DNA from: Mycobacterium sp. IS-836
Lineage (GTDB): Bacteria > Actinomycetota > Actinomycetes > Mycobacteriales > Mycobacteriaceae
Length of the DNA stretch: 64,000 bases
Assembly: GCF_001954275.1 (NCBI RefSeq)
Contig: NZ_MBEU01000013.1
Location: 35,681-99,680 of the forward strand
Direction: 5' to 3'
Both the position numbers and the translations under genes were made by a program. The notes under the pieces were generated by a model. The model worked only from the letters and a program-made list of their open reading frames with translations, searched no databases and was not told the DNA's origin. This document shows, one piece after another, positions 63,924 to 64,000 of the stretch; position 1 is the first letter of the stretch; each line of letters starts with the position of its first letter.

Positions 63924-64000
63924 TTAGGCCCAGCTGGACCCAACGGCGCTGTCGGTGCTGGCCATGTTGCTGCCGGCGGTCTGCACCTTCTGGCCGTGGG
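63924..64000 (-). CDS. ESAT-6-like Esx protein, EsxI/EsxN type (3' end only)
   Basis: The last 24 residues (HGQKVQTAGSNMASTDSAVG then SSWA) match the C-terminus of the EsxI/L/N/O (Mtb9.9) family, which are secreted by the ESX-5 type of system. The start is beyond the right edge. In M. tuberculosis esxI/esxJ also follow trcR. Confidence 0.88.
   Translation of the reverse strand, partial: HGQKVQTAGSNMASTDSAVGSSWA

Overview
This is high-GC actinobacterial DNA from a slow-growing non-tuberculous Mycobacterium. The evidence is a PPE gene of the SVP type, an Mce gene set, lipoproteins LpqT and LpqU, rpfB, and a long stretch (about 11.7-63.9 kb) whose gene order follows the M. tuberculosis Rv1007c-Rv1037c segment: metG, tatD, rpfB, ksgA, ispE, pks16, pth, rplY, lpqT, prsA, glmU, tRNA-Gln, tetR, mfd, mazG, lpqU, eno, a divIC-like gene, DUF501, ppx2, kdp, trcS, trcR, esxI-like. 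The Mycobacterium avium complex or a relative would fit, but the species is an inference.

Layout. 1-5.8 kb holds a polysaccharide cluster on the minus strand: a cupin dTDP-sugar epimerase, a WbaP-type polyprenyl-phosphate sugar transferase, a Wzx-like flippase and a two-domain glycosyltransferase. 5.9-7.4 kb has a PPE gene preceded by a decayed PE gene. 7.7-11.3 kb has two tandem TetR/gamma-butyrolactone-receptor-like regulators and a large secreted, membrane-anchored protein. 11.3-19.3 kb is core genome: PAS protein, metG/tatD back to back, the rpfB-ksgA-ispE operon behind a candidate RNA attenuator, and pks16. 19.3-30.6 kb is an accessory insert: a TetR regulator, an FAD oxidoreductase/ferredoxin/SDR operon, and six mce genes (mceA-F) with no yrbE permease genes. 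Two almost identical 34-bp promoter/operator blocks sit in front of the two operons. 30.6-36.8 kb returns to core genes (pth, rplY, lpqT, prsA, glmU, tRNA-Gln) with an extra SDR and an extra arsC. 37.5-43.9 kb is a second accessory insert (SDR, F420-type oxidoreductase, TetR, sulfotransferase, DUF1214-like protein, a second diaminopimelate-decarboxylase-like gene). 44-53 kb is core (mfd to ppx2). 53.1-61.3 kb is a single-strand kdpFABCDE potassium operon headed by an extra 25-residue membrane ORF. 61.5-63.7 kb is trcRS, and the right edge cuts an esxI/esxN-type gene.

The main points for a second look are the regulon that joins redox enzymes to an mce set lacking its permeases, the uninterrupted glmU-prsA reading frame, the decayed PE gene, the overlapping metG/tatD leaderless-type promoters, the 25-residue ORF ahead of kdpF, and the envelope polysaccharide cluster whose epimerase seems to have lost its catalytic tyrosine. 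No CRISPR array, insertion sequence, integrase or rRNA was seen.
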